Shown: positions 7,374 to 15,924 of the stretch, piece after piece
Layout of the letters: every line of letters starts with the position of its first letter
Numbering within the stretch: position 1 is the stretch's first letter
Assembly (NCBI GenBank): GCA_943788645.1
Contig: CALSRC010000001.1
Span: 1-64,000 of the forward strand
DNA from: UA16 sp002292325
Lineage (GTDB): Bacteria; Bacteroidota; Bacteroidia; Flavobacteriales_D; Sanyastnellaceae
DNA: 64,000 nucleotides
Reading direction: 5' to 3'
Program-made: the position numbers and the translations under genes
Notes under the pieces: generated by a model
Database searches by the model: none
What the model saw: only the letters and a program-made list of their open reading frames with translations
What the model was told of the DNA's origin: nothing

Positions 7374-9416
7374 TTAGGGAAGTATGGCGGTTCCAAAGTA
7401 CGACGTGATCTTGCGTCTTTGCTCGTCGAGTTCTTTGCGCTTTATCAATAATTCTCTCATACCAGCAAGCGCACTTTCCTCTCCCTTCTCGATGGCCTTG
7501 GAAAGCGCTGTCAATTGTTCTTGGACGCCTTGGATTTCTTGTCTGTTGTCATTCAATTTCAATAAATGAAGGGAATCCATCAGTGCCTTATTGAGCAGGT
7601 CTTCTTCGCGAGTAGAATAAATTTGGTGCACTTCCTCCCATCGTTTGCTCACCTCATATTTATCGACAACAGACCCTACCACAAACGATTGAATTTCTGG
7701 ATCTGGATGTTTCATGAAAGCATCCAACTCGGGGACCCGCTCCAGCTCGTGGCATTCGATGAATACGTTGTACACTTTCGCCAGCAACTCATCTTTCACT
7801 TCAAAATTTAAACCCTGCATGTATTCAATGACGTAATGCGCAAAAGGAAGAGCAACGGGTTCCTCTTCTCCTTCAGCTTGAGGCTTGAACGACACCGATC
7901 CAAAACGCAACATGCGTCGAACCAAATCTCGTTCAATGATGGTCCGATGTTGTTCCGCCTCCCGAAGCGGAATGTGCAGGTTATTTTCGTCCAGCGGAAC
8001 CTCCTTATCCGACCAGTCAGGTGGCACATGCAACTCCGGCGGGGCCGATGACTCCGAGCGTTCACGACGTTTCCGAAATTCTTCTCGCTTCTCAGCCTTT
8101 TGCTCCTCTAACAGCCGGGACCGGATGATCTTGTTGATTTCGGATTGAAGAATATCCTCCGACATTCCCAATTTCTCCGCCGTCAATTTTAAATAGACCC
8201 CCTGTTGAATGGCATCCGGGATGACCGAAACGGATCCAAGGATGCTATGGATCATCTCGGAACGCTGAACAGGATCCTCCGCTGCATCCTCCGAAAGCAG
8301 GTCCAGTTTGAAGGCAACAAAATCTTTGGCCTCATCCGCTATGTGCGAGCGCAAGGTTTCAGAGGGCACCTTTTTACTGTAGCTGTCTGGATCATCCCCG
8401 TCCGGAAACAAAACAACATGGACGTTCAAACCCTCGGCGAGCAATAAATCGATTCCTCGCAGTGAAGCGCGAATGCCAGCCGCGTCCCCATCAAAAAGAA
8501 CGGTAATGTTCTTGGTATAGCGACGAATCAACTTAATCTGGCTGATCGTAAGTGCCGTTCCACTGGAAGAAACGACGTGCTCGATACCAGCCTGATGCAA
8601 AGCCATCACATCCGTGTAGCCTTCGACCAAGAGTACCCGATCCTCTTTTGTAATAGAAGGCTTCGCGAGATGCAAACCAAACAGCACATCCCCCTTGTGA
8701 TACAGCGGGCTTTCGGGGCTATTGAAGTACTTGGCAACCTTTTTCTCCTTGCTCAGCGTGCGGCCACCAAATGCAATGGTTCGGCCTGTGACGTCTCGGA
8801 TTGGAAACATCACGCGCCCTTTGAAGAAATCCCATGGTTTGCCGTCTCTTTCTTTTGCCAAGCCCAGTGCCAATAAGCGTTCTGCCTTATATCCTGCGTC
8901 GGAAGCAGCGGTGCTCATAGCGTCCCAAGAGTCTGGACAATAACCTATTTTGAAAGTCTGAAGCGTCTCAGCGCGGAAACCCCGGCTTTCGAAGTAGCTC
9001 AATCCAATGGCTTGCCCTTCTTTGCCGTCATGGAGTTGTTGGGTGAACCAACCTTGAGCCCATGCATTAACCGCCAAAAGGCTATCCCGTTCCGATCGTT
9101 CTTGCTGCTGTTCTGGCGAAACCTCTTCCTCCTCTATTTCGATGCCATACCGTTCTGCAAGTTGCTTGATCGCTTGCGGAAAACTCAGTTTTTCCAACTC
9201 CATCAAAAACGTTACTACACTGCCCCCTTTGTCACTTGAAAAGCACTTGAAAATACCCTTTTCAGGCAACACATAAAACGAGGGTGTCTTTTCGTTGGTA
9301 AACGGACTGAGGCCCCGAAAGCTGCTTCCCGATTTTTTTAATTCAACGTAATCCCCAACCACGTCTTCTATGACGGCAGTGTGCATAACGAGGTCTACAG
9401 TTTCAGCGGGTATCAT
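7374..9416 (-). CDS. dnaG: DNA primase DnaG with a degenerate zinc-binding domain
   Basis: Makes RNA primers for replication. The N-terminal CHC2-like domain is recognisable (GLSPFTNEKTPSFYV, FKCFSSDKGGS), but the canonical zinc ligands C-x2-H and C-x2-C read S-x2-T and C-x2-S, so three of four are lost. From recollection, flavobacterial primases commonly show the same loss, so this is probably a lineage trait. The catalytic core and TOPRIM domain are intact (LLVEGYTDVMAL, SSSGTALT, ITVLFDGDAAGI). The C-terminal third, charged and helical, fits a helicase-binding domain. Length 680 is slightly long for the family. MscS follows 9 bp downstream. Confidence 0.95.
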   Translation of the reverse strand: MIPAETVDLVMHTAVIEDVVGDYVELKKSGSSFRGLSPFTNEKTPSFYVLPEKGIFKCFSSDKGGSVVTFLMELEKLSFPQAIKQLAERYGIEIEEEEVSPEQQQERSERDSLLAVNAWAQGWFTQQLHDGKEGQAIGLSYFESRGFRAETLQTFKIGYCPDSWDAMSTAASDAGYKAERLLALGLAKERDGKPWDFFKGRVMFPIRDVTGRTIAFGGRTLSKEKKVAKYFNSPESPLYHKGDVLFGLHLAKPSITKEDRVLLVEGYTDVMALHQAGIEHVVSSSGTALTISQIKLIRRYTKNITVLFDGDAAGIRASLRGIDLLLAEGLNVHVVLFPDGDDPDSYSKKVPSETLRSHIADEAKDFVAFKLDLLSEDAAEDPVQRSEMIHSILGSVSVIPDAIQQGVYLKLTAEKLGMSEDILQSEINKIIRSRLLEEQKAEKREEFRKRRERSESSAPPELHVPPDWSDKEVPLDENNLHIPLREAEQHRTIIERDLVRRMLRFGSVSFKPQAEGEEEPVALPFAHYVIEYMQGLNFEVKDELLAKVYNVFIECHELERVPELDAFMKHPDPEIQSFVVGSVVDKYEVSKRWEEVHQIYSTREEDLLNKALMDSLHLLKLNDNRQEIQGVQEQLTALSKAIEKGEESALAGMRELLIKRKELDEQRRKITSYFGTAILP

Positions 9417-9433
9417 GGTGATTCAGAGGACTT

Positions 9434-9441
9434 CAAATGTA
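9434..9441 (-). promoter_or_regulatory. candidate -7 element of dnaG
   Basis: The minus strand reads TACATTTG, a full TAnnTTTG match, ending 17 bases before the dnaG ATG. I see no clear -33 TTG at normal spacing, so the call rests on one element. Confidence 0.45.
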
Positions 9442-9469
9442 CAAAGAGCGATTCGATTGAGAAGAAAGC

Positions 9470-9510
9470 AAAAAAAAGACTTCACGCCGTTGCGTAAAGT
9501 CCCTTTTTGG
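9470..9510. other. terminator-shaped hairpin between divergent genes
   Basis: GACTT-c-ACGC-CGTT-GCGT-a-AAGTC (9478-9501) is a nine-pair stem with one opposed mismatch, flanked by an A8 run on the left and a CCCTTTTT run on the right, so it looks like a terminator on both strands. It sits between dnaG and the histidine kinase, whose start codons face away from it, and so ends no obvious gene. It may insulate the two promoters or end an unrecognised short transcript. Confidence 0.5.
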
Positions 9511-9610
9511 CCATTGCTGACCGAACCTAAAACCTAACCCCTCAAAATAAGCGTACACCTTCTGAGGGTGAGTAAACTAGGGACAAACATCGCGGAGGGA
9601 CCATTCGATC

Positions 9611-11032
9611 ATGATGAAGGATTTGTTAATGGTTGTTGAAGTTTTACAGACGCTTCCTGCTCCGGGTGATTCGAATTACCTTCGCTACATCGTGGCACCA
9701 AAGAAGAAAAAAAGATCAATTCCGTGGTTCGTAGGGGCCATGGTCCTGGCTTTTGTCACCATGAGCACCATCCAAATTGTGTGGCTCAGGTCATCCGTTC
9801 AGATGAGGGAACAAATCTTCAATGACAACGTGCAACACTCATTGAGTCAAGCCTCAGAAATGCTCAACAGGAGCACGACCAGCATGCTCCAGATTGACCT
9901 GGAGGCTGTTCCAACTGGCGGACCAACGAATGGAGTCATCCGCACCAAGCAGTCCATTGGCAGCGGTCTCGACGCCGAAGAAACTCGGATGCTCCGACGT
10001 ATTGAGGCACTGTCCATCGACAGCGTTATCCCTTTGCTATTGAAAGCACACGGCATCGAGGTGGATGCAATTGTTGGCGTATTTGACAGGTATGGCCAAC
10101 CCGTATACATTGATGAGGCCCACGATCCATTCTTAGACGAACTCACCAAAAGCATTCACAAGGTGTCCCTGAGTTCGTTGAGTTTGCACCTTCATTTTCC
10201 GAATAAACATAAATTCCTACTTCATAATTTGCTCGGCCAATTTGCCCTGACAGGTTTGATGTTGGCCATCATCGCCTGGGGGTTTTTCACCGCAATTATC
10301 GGTGCGGCACGCAACAAAAAGATCGACCGTATTCGGCGGGACTTGATGAACAATCTAACGCATGAATTGAAGACACCAATCAGCACCATTGGTCTTGCAT
10401 CTGAGGCGCTCAAAGACCCCGACATGCAGCGTGATTCATCGAATTTCAACTACTACATTGGGTTGATTAACGAGGAAAACAAGCGGCTCGGAATGCTGGT
10501 TGAAAATGTGTTACAAGCCAGCCTGGCAGAGTCAGGAAAGATGCAGCTCTTCAAGCAAACCTTGAATGTCCATGAGTTGATCCGCGAGGTATCAAAAAAT
10601 GTGGCCATCCAGGTAAGAAAACACGGAGGCAAGGTGCAGCTGGAATTGGAGGCCGAAGACCCCTTAGTGTTTGGCGATCGCATACACCTTGGCAACGTGG
10701 TATTCAATTTGGTCGACAATGCAATTAAATACGCTGATGGCGATTTACTTCTGCATATTTCAAGTCACCAGGCAACAGATGAGGTCGAATTGCGTTTCAA
10801 GGACAACGGCATCGGCATCTCAAAAGAACATTTAGGCAAGGTATTTGATAGATTGTACCGAGTGCCCACCGGGAATGTTCACGATGTAAAGGGGTTCGGA
10901 TTGGGGTTGAGCTATGTTAAAACCGTAGTAGACCGACACAATGGATCCATTCGCATCGAGAGCGAACCGGGTGACGGAAGCACATTCATTTTGAGATTAC
11001 CTCGCAACGAAATTGAACTGAAGAAAACTTAA
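9611..11032 (+). CDS. sensor histidine kinase (RprX-like)
   Basis: Inner-membrane sensor of a two-component system. TM1 spans about residues 39-60 and TM2 about 206-230, with a periplasmic loop of roughly 145 residues between them. The kinase core has the H-box LTHELKTPIS (about 250), the N-box NLVDNAIKYA, G1 DNGIGI and G2 GFGLGLSYVK, all intact. The response regulator starts four bases after the stop, so it is the cognate partner. The N-terminus before TM1 is about 38 residues and a later start is possible. Resemblance to the Bacteroides RprX/RprY pair is by architecture; the stimulus is unknown. Confidence 0.92.
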   Translation: MMKDLLMVVEVLQTLPAPGDSNYLRYIVAPKKKKRSIPWFVGAMVLAFVTMSTIQIVWLRSSVQMREQIFNDNVQHSLSQASEMLNRSTTSMLQIDLEAVPTGGPTNGVIRTKQSIGSGLDAEETRMLRRIEALSIDSVIPLLLKAHGIEVDAIVGVFDRYGQPVYIDEAHDPFLDELTKSIHKVSLSSLSLHLHFPNKHKFLLHNLLGQFALTGLMLAIIAWGFFTAIIGAARNKKIDRIRRDLMNNLTHELKTPISTIGLASEALKDPDMQRDSSNFNYYIGLINEENKRLGMLVENVLQASLAESGKMQLFKQTLNVHELIREVSKNVAIQVRKHGGKVQLELEAEDPLVFGDRIHLGNVVFNLVDNAIKYADGDLLLHISSHQATDEVELRFKDNGIGISKEHLGKVFDRLYRVPTGNVHDVKGFGLGLSYVKTVVDRHNGSIRIESEPGDGSTFILRLPRNEIELKKT

Positions 11033-11036
11033 CGAC

Positions 11037-11741
11037 ATGAGCGAATCAACCCAACCCGCCATCCTTCTCTGCGAAGACGACCCGAATTTGGGACGTCTTT
11101 TATCCGATTACCTGAAAGCCAAAGGGTTTGAAACAACGTGGGCAAAAGATGGCGTTGAAGGGGTAAAGGAATTCCACCGTGGCGCATTCGATTTTGTGAT
11201 TTTAGATGTGATGATGCCGCGAAAAGATGGTTTTCAAGTCGCGGAAGAAATTCGACAAGAAAGCCGGCACCTGCCAATCCTCTTTCTAACCGCACGATCG
11301 ACCAACGAAGACACCCTTGAGGGATTCAAAGTCGGGGCGGATGATTACATGACCAAGCCGTTTAGCATGGAAGAGCTATTGCTTCGGATACAGGCGATTC
11401 TGCGCCGCAGCGCTGCACTGCCCGAAGAGGATGAACAGGTCGGTGAAATCAAAATCGGGAAATTCTCTTTTGATTACAATACACAGATGCTCCAAATCGA
11501 AGGAGAGGACCAACGTTTGACCACCAAAGAAAACGAATTGTTGTTCCTCTTGTGCAAACACCGCAACTCCTTGTTGGAACGCACGCATGCATTGAAATCA
11601 ATCTGGGGGGACCCGAATTACTTCAATGGTCGTTCCATGGACGTTTACATTGCCAAACTGCGGGGGCACCTGAAACGTGACGAGAGCATTCAAATCTTGA
11701 ACGTTCATGGAAAAGGATTCAAAATGATCGCCTCAGAATAG
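11037..11741 (+). CDS. OmpR-family response regulator (RprY-like)
   Basis: The receiver domain (about 1-120) has the acidic pocket CEDD, the phospho-acceptor Asp in ILDVMMP (about residue 56), the switch Thr in FLTARS and the conserved Lys in MTKPF. A winged-helix DNA-binding domain follows (about 130-230), with LTTKENELLFLLCK and RSMDVYIAKLRGHL, as in the OmpR/PhoB class. It is co-transcribed with the preceding kinase. An inverted repeat lies 10 bases after the stop, in front of the TonB-like gene, and is a possible but untested target. Confidence 0.93.
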   Translation: MSESTQPAILLCEDDPNLGRLLSDYLKAKGFETTWAKDGVEGVKEFHRGAFDFVILDVMMPRKDGFQVAEEIRQESRHLPILFLTARSTNEDTLEGFKVGADDYMTKPFSMEELLLRIQAILRRSAALPEEDEQVGEIKIGKFSFDYNTQMLQIEGEDQRLTTKENELLFLLCKHRNSLLERTHALKSIWGDPNYFNGRSMDVYIAKLRGHLKRDESIQILNVHGKGFKMIASE

Positions 11742-11751
11742 ACTTTCTGGC

Positions 11752-11785
11752 ACGGTCTTGGCCTGTTGTAGGGAAACAAGACCGT
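11752..11785 (+). other. 9-bp perfect inverted repeat abutting a start codon
   Basis: ACGGTCTTG (11752-11760) pairs perfectly with CAAGACCGT (11777-11785) across a 16-base loop, and the ATG of the TonB-like gene follows one base later. No T-run follows, so it is not a normal terminator. It could be an operator or an mRNA structure that controls access to the start. Confidence 0.5.
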
Positions 11786-11786
11786 C

Positions 11787-12482
11787 ATGAAAAAAAGACA
11801 TCCCGTCCGCCGGAATTTCGAACTTGGTCTCATCGCCTCCATGGCACTCGTGCTCGCGGCATTTGAATGGACCGCCGTGGAATACGGCACCTCCAACTCC
11901 TGGGAGTACAACCCTTACCAATCGCTCGAAGCAGAATTGGTCCCCGTGCACCTGCCGTCCAGGCCGGCCCCGCCCGCCCGGCCCCTGAACATCGCGCCCC
12001 AAATTCATCCCGATCCGACACCTCCGGAACCGCAGCCTGAGCCCATCTCAGATGCAGACCCGTTGCTTGGCAAGCTGCAATCATTCGACTTCGGGGACTT
12101 TGGGGATGGCGAAGCATGGGTGGATATTGAGACGGTTATGATCGCCGAGCACATGCCCCATTTTGATGTTTGCACCAATGTAATTGACAGGGCTGCAGAG
12201 CGCACTTGCACTGAGCAACAGCTCATTTCTTTGATTCAGTCGTGTGCAAAATTTCCTCCGATGTTACGGGAATCTGGAATCGGCGGGGTCGTTTTTCTCC
12301 AATTCAATGTCAATGAATTTGGCCATATCCAAGATGCAAAAATCCTCAAGGATGCCCACCCCAAACTCAACCAGGCCGCCCTTGACGCGCTCGATTGCAT
12401 CCCCCCTTTGGTTCCAGGAACTCAACAAGGCAAGCCCGTGAGGGTGACCTACACCATGCCCGTGCGGTTCACCGTTCGTTAA
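11787..12482 (+). CDS. TonB-like energy-transducer family protein
   Basis: The architecture is a short basic N-terminus, one transmembrane helix (about residues 13-30), a Pro-rich linker (about 56-90, with PAPPARP and PPEPQPEP), and a C-terminal TonB domain (about 135-231, with GIGGVVFLQFNVNEFGHI and a final TYTMPVRFTVR). TonB proteins carry proton-motive energy from the inner membrane to outer-membrane receptors. No ExbB/ExbD lies nearby. Many Bacteroidota use this C-terminal domain in proteins of other function, so a role in nutrient import is inferred. It follows the two-component pair by 45 bp and may be its target. Confidence 0.8.
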   Translation: MKKRHPVRRNFELGLIASMALVLAAFEWTAVEYGTSNSWEYNPYQSLEAELVPVHLPSRPAPPARPLNIAPQIHPDPTPPEPQPEPISDADPLLGKLQSFDFGDFGDGEAWVDIETVMIAEHMPHFDVCTNVIDRAAERTCTEQQLISLIQSCAKFPPMLRESGIGGVVFLQFNVNEFGHIQDAKILKDAHPKLNQAALDALDCIPPLVPGTQQGKPVRVTYTMPVRFTVR

Positions 12483-12508
12483 ATTCCATCAAGCAATCAC
12501 AAAACAGA

Positions 12509-12539
12509 TTGAATTTAAGCGCATCAAACACTACCTTTG
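12509..12539 (+). promoter_or_regulatory. promoter of prs
   Basis: TTG (12509-12511), 20 bases, then TACCTTTG (12532-12539) matches the Bacteroidota -33 TTG / -7 TAnnTTTG consensus. Transcription should begin near 12545, about 18-27 bases before the prs start. This is the best promoter match in the window. Confidence 0.75.
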
Positions 12540-12562
12540 CACGCCTTTAAAGCACTGCATCC

Positions 12563-13504
12563 GTGTCTCATATGCTCAAAATTCTAGCAGGTTCAGCCTC
12601 GCAAACTTTCGGTCAACAAGTGGCCAAAACGTTTGGCGGGGATTTGGTTCCTGTTAAAACGACCAAATTCAGTGATGGCGAATTTACCGTCAGCATCGAA
12701 GAGACAATTCGTGGCAAGGAAGTGGCCATTGTTCAATCCACGTTTCCTCCAACAGATAATTTGATGGAGTTGCTCCTGCTCGTTGACGCCGCGAAACGAG
12801 CAAGTGCCAAACGCATCATTGCTGTTATCCCTTATTTCGGATTTGCGAGACAGGACAGAAAAGACAAGCCGCGTGTGGCTATCGGAGCAAAGCTTGTCGC
12901 CAATCTACTTACCGCAGCAGGCATCGACCGCTTGATCACCATGGATTTACATGCTGATCAAATCCAAGGCTTTTTCGAAATCCCTGTGGATCATTTGTAT
13001 GCGAGCGCGTTGTTCGTTCCCTATTTGGAAAAACTCGATCGCGAGAACTTGTGCATTGCCACACCCGACACGGGCGGAACGAAGCGGGCCAACTCCTACG
13101 CCAAAATCTTAGGGGTCGACATGGCCATTTGCTACAAGCAACGCAAAGTAGCCAACGAAATTGAAAGCATGACCGTTATCGGCGAGGTTGCGGGCAAAGA
13201 CGTCGTACTCGTGGATGACATGTGCGATACAGCGGGAACTCTCACCAAAGCGGCAGCGCTTATGATGGAAAACGGTGCGCGAACCGTTCGAGCTATTTGT
13301 ACCCACCCCGTACTCAGTGGCCCTGCCTACGAGCGCATTGAAAACTCGGTTCTGACGGAATTGGTTGTCACAGATAGCATCCCCCTTAATTTTGACAAAA
13401 ACACGGACAAAATCAAGGTCCTTCCGGTCCACGAATTGTTCGCGAAGACTTTAACCTGTCTGGTGGAAAATCGTTCCATCAGCGATACTCTTTTAATTCA
13501 TTAA
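12563..13504 (+). CDS. prs: ribose-phosphate pyrophosphokinase
   Basis: Makes phosphoribosyl pyrophosphate from ribose 5-phosphate and ATP, feeding purine, pyrimidine, NAD, histidine and tryptophan synthesis. The PRPP synthase signature is present (DLHADQIQGFFEIPVDHLYA) together with the PRPP-binding loop VVLVDDMCDTAGTLTKAA and YFGFARQDRKDKPR. Two starts are possible, GTG at 12563 and ATG at 12572; the second is at least as likely. The ribosomal protein L25 gene begins two bases after the stop, so the two genes are co-transcribed, as in several Bacteroidota. Confidence 0.95.
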   Translation: MSHMLKILAGSASQTFGQQVAKTFGGDLVPVKTTKFSDGEFTVSIEETIRGKEVAIVQSTFPPTDNLMELLLLVDAAKRASAKRIIAVIPYFGFARQDRKDKPRVAIGAKLVANLLTAAGIDRLITMDLHADQIQGFFEIPVDHLYASALFVPYLEKLDRENLCIATPDTGGTKRANSYAKILGVDMAICYKQRKVANEIESMTVIGEVAGKDVVLVDDMCDTAGTLTKAAALMMENGARTVRAICTHPVLSGPAYERIENSVLTELVVTDSIPLNFDKNTDKIKVLPVHELFAKTLTCLVENRSISDTLLIH

Positions 13505-13506
13505 AC

Positions 13507-14136
13507 ATGAAAACTGCATCATTGAGCGGCTCTCCACGTGAGAGCGTAGGAAAAAAAGATGCGAACCAACTGCGTGAAAACCACCGGGTTCCCGGGGTTC
13601 TTTATGGAGGAGGCGAGCAAAAGCATTTTTCCGTGAAAGAGCTGGACATCTCCAAGCTCGTTATCAACCCGGACGTATTCCAGATCAAATTGGAACTAGA
13701 AGGGGAAACCCGCAACTGCGTCATCCAAGAAGTACAATTCCACCCGGTCACGGAACGCATTGTGCACCTCGACTTGCTCGAGACTTTACCGCAAAAGCCC
13801 GTACAGGTGGCTCTGCCATTGCGCACTACAGGAACCGCAGCGGGTGTTATTGACGGTGGCCGAATGCAGATGTTGTTCCGACGTGTACCCGTTCGCGGAC
13901 TGATCAGCGATTTGCCAGAAGAAATCGTCATCGACGTTACGGAGCTTTCAATTGGTGACAGCAAGCGTGTTCGGGACATTGAAGTTCCAAATTGCACTGT
14001 TTTATTGAACGACTCCAACTTGCTCGTTGCTGTGAAACGTACCCGTGCGGCCATGTCTGCTGAAAGTGATGTTGAAGAAGGCGAGGAAGGAGCAACTCCA
14101 GAAGAAGGTGCTGAAAACGCTGAGAAAGCAGAATAA
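13507..14136 (+). CDS. rplY: 50S ribosomal protein L25 / general stress protein Ctc
   Basis: Binds 5S rRNA in the large subunit. The 209-residue form has the N-terminal L25 domain (RENHRVPGVLYGGGEQKHFSV, about 25-90), the C-terminal TL5/Ctc beta domain (about 95-185, including DLPEEIVIDVTELSIGDS) and an acidic low-complexity tail rich in Glu. It lies between prs and pth with gaps of two and five bases, forming a translation-linked operon. Confidence 0.94.
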   Translation: MKTASLSGSPRESVGKKDANQLRENHRVPGVLYGGGEQKHFSVKELDISKLVINPDVFQIKLELEGETRNCVIQEVQFHPVTERIVHLDLLETLPQKPVQVALPLRTTGTAAGVIDGGRMQMLFRRVPVRGLISDLPEEIVIDVTELSIGDSKRVRDIEVPNCTVLLNDSNLLVAVKRTRAAMSAESDVEEGEEGATPEEGAENAEKAE

Positions 14137-14141
14137 AACGG

Positions 14142-14705
14142 ATGAAATACCTCATTGTCGGACTCGGTAACCCGGGAACTGAATATGAGGAAACCCGACA
14201 TAACATCGGGTTTAAGGTGGTGGACACTGTTGCTCAGAAGGCCAATGCTTCTTTCGAAGTAAGCCGATTGGGCGAGGTGTCCACCTTCCGTTTTAAGGGC
14301 AGAACTCTTGTGCTTTTAAAACCATCTACCTTCATGAACTTGAGTGGGAAGGCCGTTCGATATTGGATGGAAGCAGAAAAAATTCCCTTGGAGCGTGTGC
14401 TCATCGTTACGGATGACCTCGCTTTGCCATTTGGTGCGCTGCGCATGCGTTCCAAAGGAAGCGGCGGAGGCCACAATGGATTGGGAAACATTGAGACCGT
14501 AATCGGCACATCCAAGTATGCGAGATTGAGGTTCGGCATTGGCGATGAATTCAGACGCGGAAACCAAGTAGACTATGTTCTCGGCCAGTGGACACCCGAT
14601 GAAGAATCGAATTTGTCAGAACGGATAGATCGCTGTGAAGAGGCGATTCGGGCGTTTGCGACCATTGGACTCGAACGCACAATGAATCACTATAACAATA
14701 CCTGA
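14142..14705 (+). CDS. pth: peptidyl-tRNA hydrolase
   Basis: Releases tRNA from peptidyl-tRNAs that drop off ribosomes. All signature elements are present: VGLGNPGTEYEETRHNIGF with the catalytic His, STFMNLSGKAV, DDLALPFG with the catalytic Asp, and GGGHNGLGNIE. Length 187 is standard. It is the last gene of prs-rplY-pth and meets the convergent nadD two bases after its stop. Confidence 0.96.
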   Translation: MKYLIVGLGNPGTEYEETRHNIGFKVVDTVAQKANASFEVSRLGEVSTFRFKGRTLVLLKPSTFMNLSGKAVRYWMEAEKIPLERVLIVTDDLALPFGALRMRSKGSGGGHNGLGNIETVIGTSKYARLRFGIGDEFRRGNQVDYVLGQWTPDEESNLSERIDRCEEAIRAFATIGLERTMNHYNNT

Positions 14706-14707
14706 CT

Positions 14708-15334
14708 TTACTCGTAGAGGTGGTTATTGCTGATGTAATTGAGCACCTTGTCGTGGAGCAGATAACGGATGTCTTTGCGTTCCGTGATGGCATCACGCAA
14801 GTACGTCGATGATATGCTGATCATTGGGGCATCGCACCACTGGATGTTGGGATGGTTACGTGGTATAAGATCCTCGCTGTTGGATGGCGGAGGAATGGGC
14901 TTAGGGGCGTCGGATGAACGTCGCGGGTAGACCAAAATCCGGTGATTCTCCACCAATCGCCAATGATCCTGCCATGTATGCAACCGCTCAAAATTATCTT
15001 CTCCAAGGATGATGCTAAACTCTTTTGATGGGTGCTTCTCGCACAGGTATCGCATGGTCGCGGCCGTGTAATTCGGTTGGGGTAAATCGAATTCCACATC
15101 GCTCCCTTTGAGCCTTTCGTTCTCCGAAATTGCCAAATTCACCATTTGAAGCCGGTGCTCTTGCGCCATTAATTCCGACACATTTTTCTGTGGATTCCAT
15201 GGCGTAACCACCAGCCAAACTTCATCCAATTCCGTATAGTGAACCATGTGATTCGCAATGACCAAATGGCCAAGGTGCACCGGGTTAAATGTGCCAAAGT
15301 ACAGGCCGATTTTAGTGGCTTCCCCTGATATCAT
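14708..15334 (-). CDS. nadD: nicotinate-nucleotide adenylyltransferase
   Basis: Converts nicotinate mononucleotide and ATP to deamido-NAD in NAD synthesis. The nucleotidyltransferase fold is marked by GLYFGTFNPVHLGHLVIA, with the HxGH active-site motif, and by the C-terminal ISSTYLRDAI. Length 208 is normal. Its start overlaps the gmk stop by four bases, so it is the third gene of yicC-gmk-nadD. Confidence 0.94.
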   Translation of the reverse strand: MISGEATKIGLYFGTFNPVHLGHLVIANHMVHYTELDEVWLVVTPWNPQKNVSELMAQEHRLQMVNLAISENERLKGSDVEFDLPQPNYTAATMRYLCEKHPSKEFSIILGEDNFERLHTWQDHWRLVENHRILVYPRRSSDAPKPIPPPSNSEDLIPRNHPNIQWCDAPMISISSTYLRDAITERKDIRYLLHDKVLNYISNNHLYE

Positions 15335-15924
15335 GGCTGGTCAGTCTGAACGGTGTGGTTGCGCACCCATCCCTTTGCCGTTTGACACGCCTCATCTAAG
15401 ACATCGTTTACAAGCACTCTGTCAAACTTTTCATGCTGACGCATTTCCCACTCAGCCTTGGCCAAGCGTTCTTCAACACGATCTTGGGTTTCAGTACCCC
15501 GTCGCTCTAATCGATCGCGCAACACATCCAGAGAAGGTGGCTGAATAAAAATCGCCAGCGCCTGATCCCCTAATTTTTTTCTCAAATTCGCTCCCCCTAC
15601 CACATCTACATCGAACACCACTGTTTTCCCCTTATCCCACAAACGGTTCAATTCAGACTTCAACGTTCCATAAAGTTTCCCAGGGTAAACTTCTTCCCAT
15701 TCCACCAAATCTTCCGCTGCAATTCGGGCTTTGAATGCATCTAAACTCAAGAAATAGTAGTCGTGGCCGTGCACCTCTTTGCCCCGAGGAGATCGCGTCG
15801 TAGCGCTTACTGAAAATGCTAAATTCAACGTTGCATCCTCCAATAGCCGACGCACAATGGTGGTTTTGCCCGCACCGGATGGGGCCGAGAAAATCACTGC
15901 TTTGCCAGTTGGATTAGAGGGCAT
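15331..15924 (-). CDS. gmk: guanylate kinase
   Basis: Phosphorylates GMP to GDP. It has the P-loop SAPSGAGKTTIV (about residues 13-24), the GMP-binding segment SATTRSPRGKEVHGHDYYF and the lid region RLERRGTETQDRVEERL. Length 197 is standard. It overlaps yicC by 11 bp and nadD by four, so the three are translationally coupled. Confidence 0.96.
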   Translation of the reverse strand: MPSNPTGKAVIFSAPSGAGKTTIVRRLLEDATLNLAFSVSATTRSPRGKEVHGHDYYFLSLDAFKARIAAEDLVEWEEVYPGKLYGTLKSELNRLWDKGKTVVFDVDVVGGANLRKKLGDQALAIFIQPPSLDVLRDRLERRGTETQDRVEERLAKAEWEMRQHEKFDRVLVNDVLDEACQTAKGWVRNHTVQTDQP

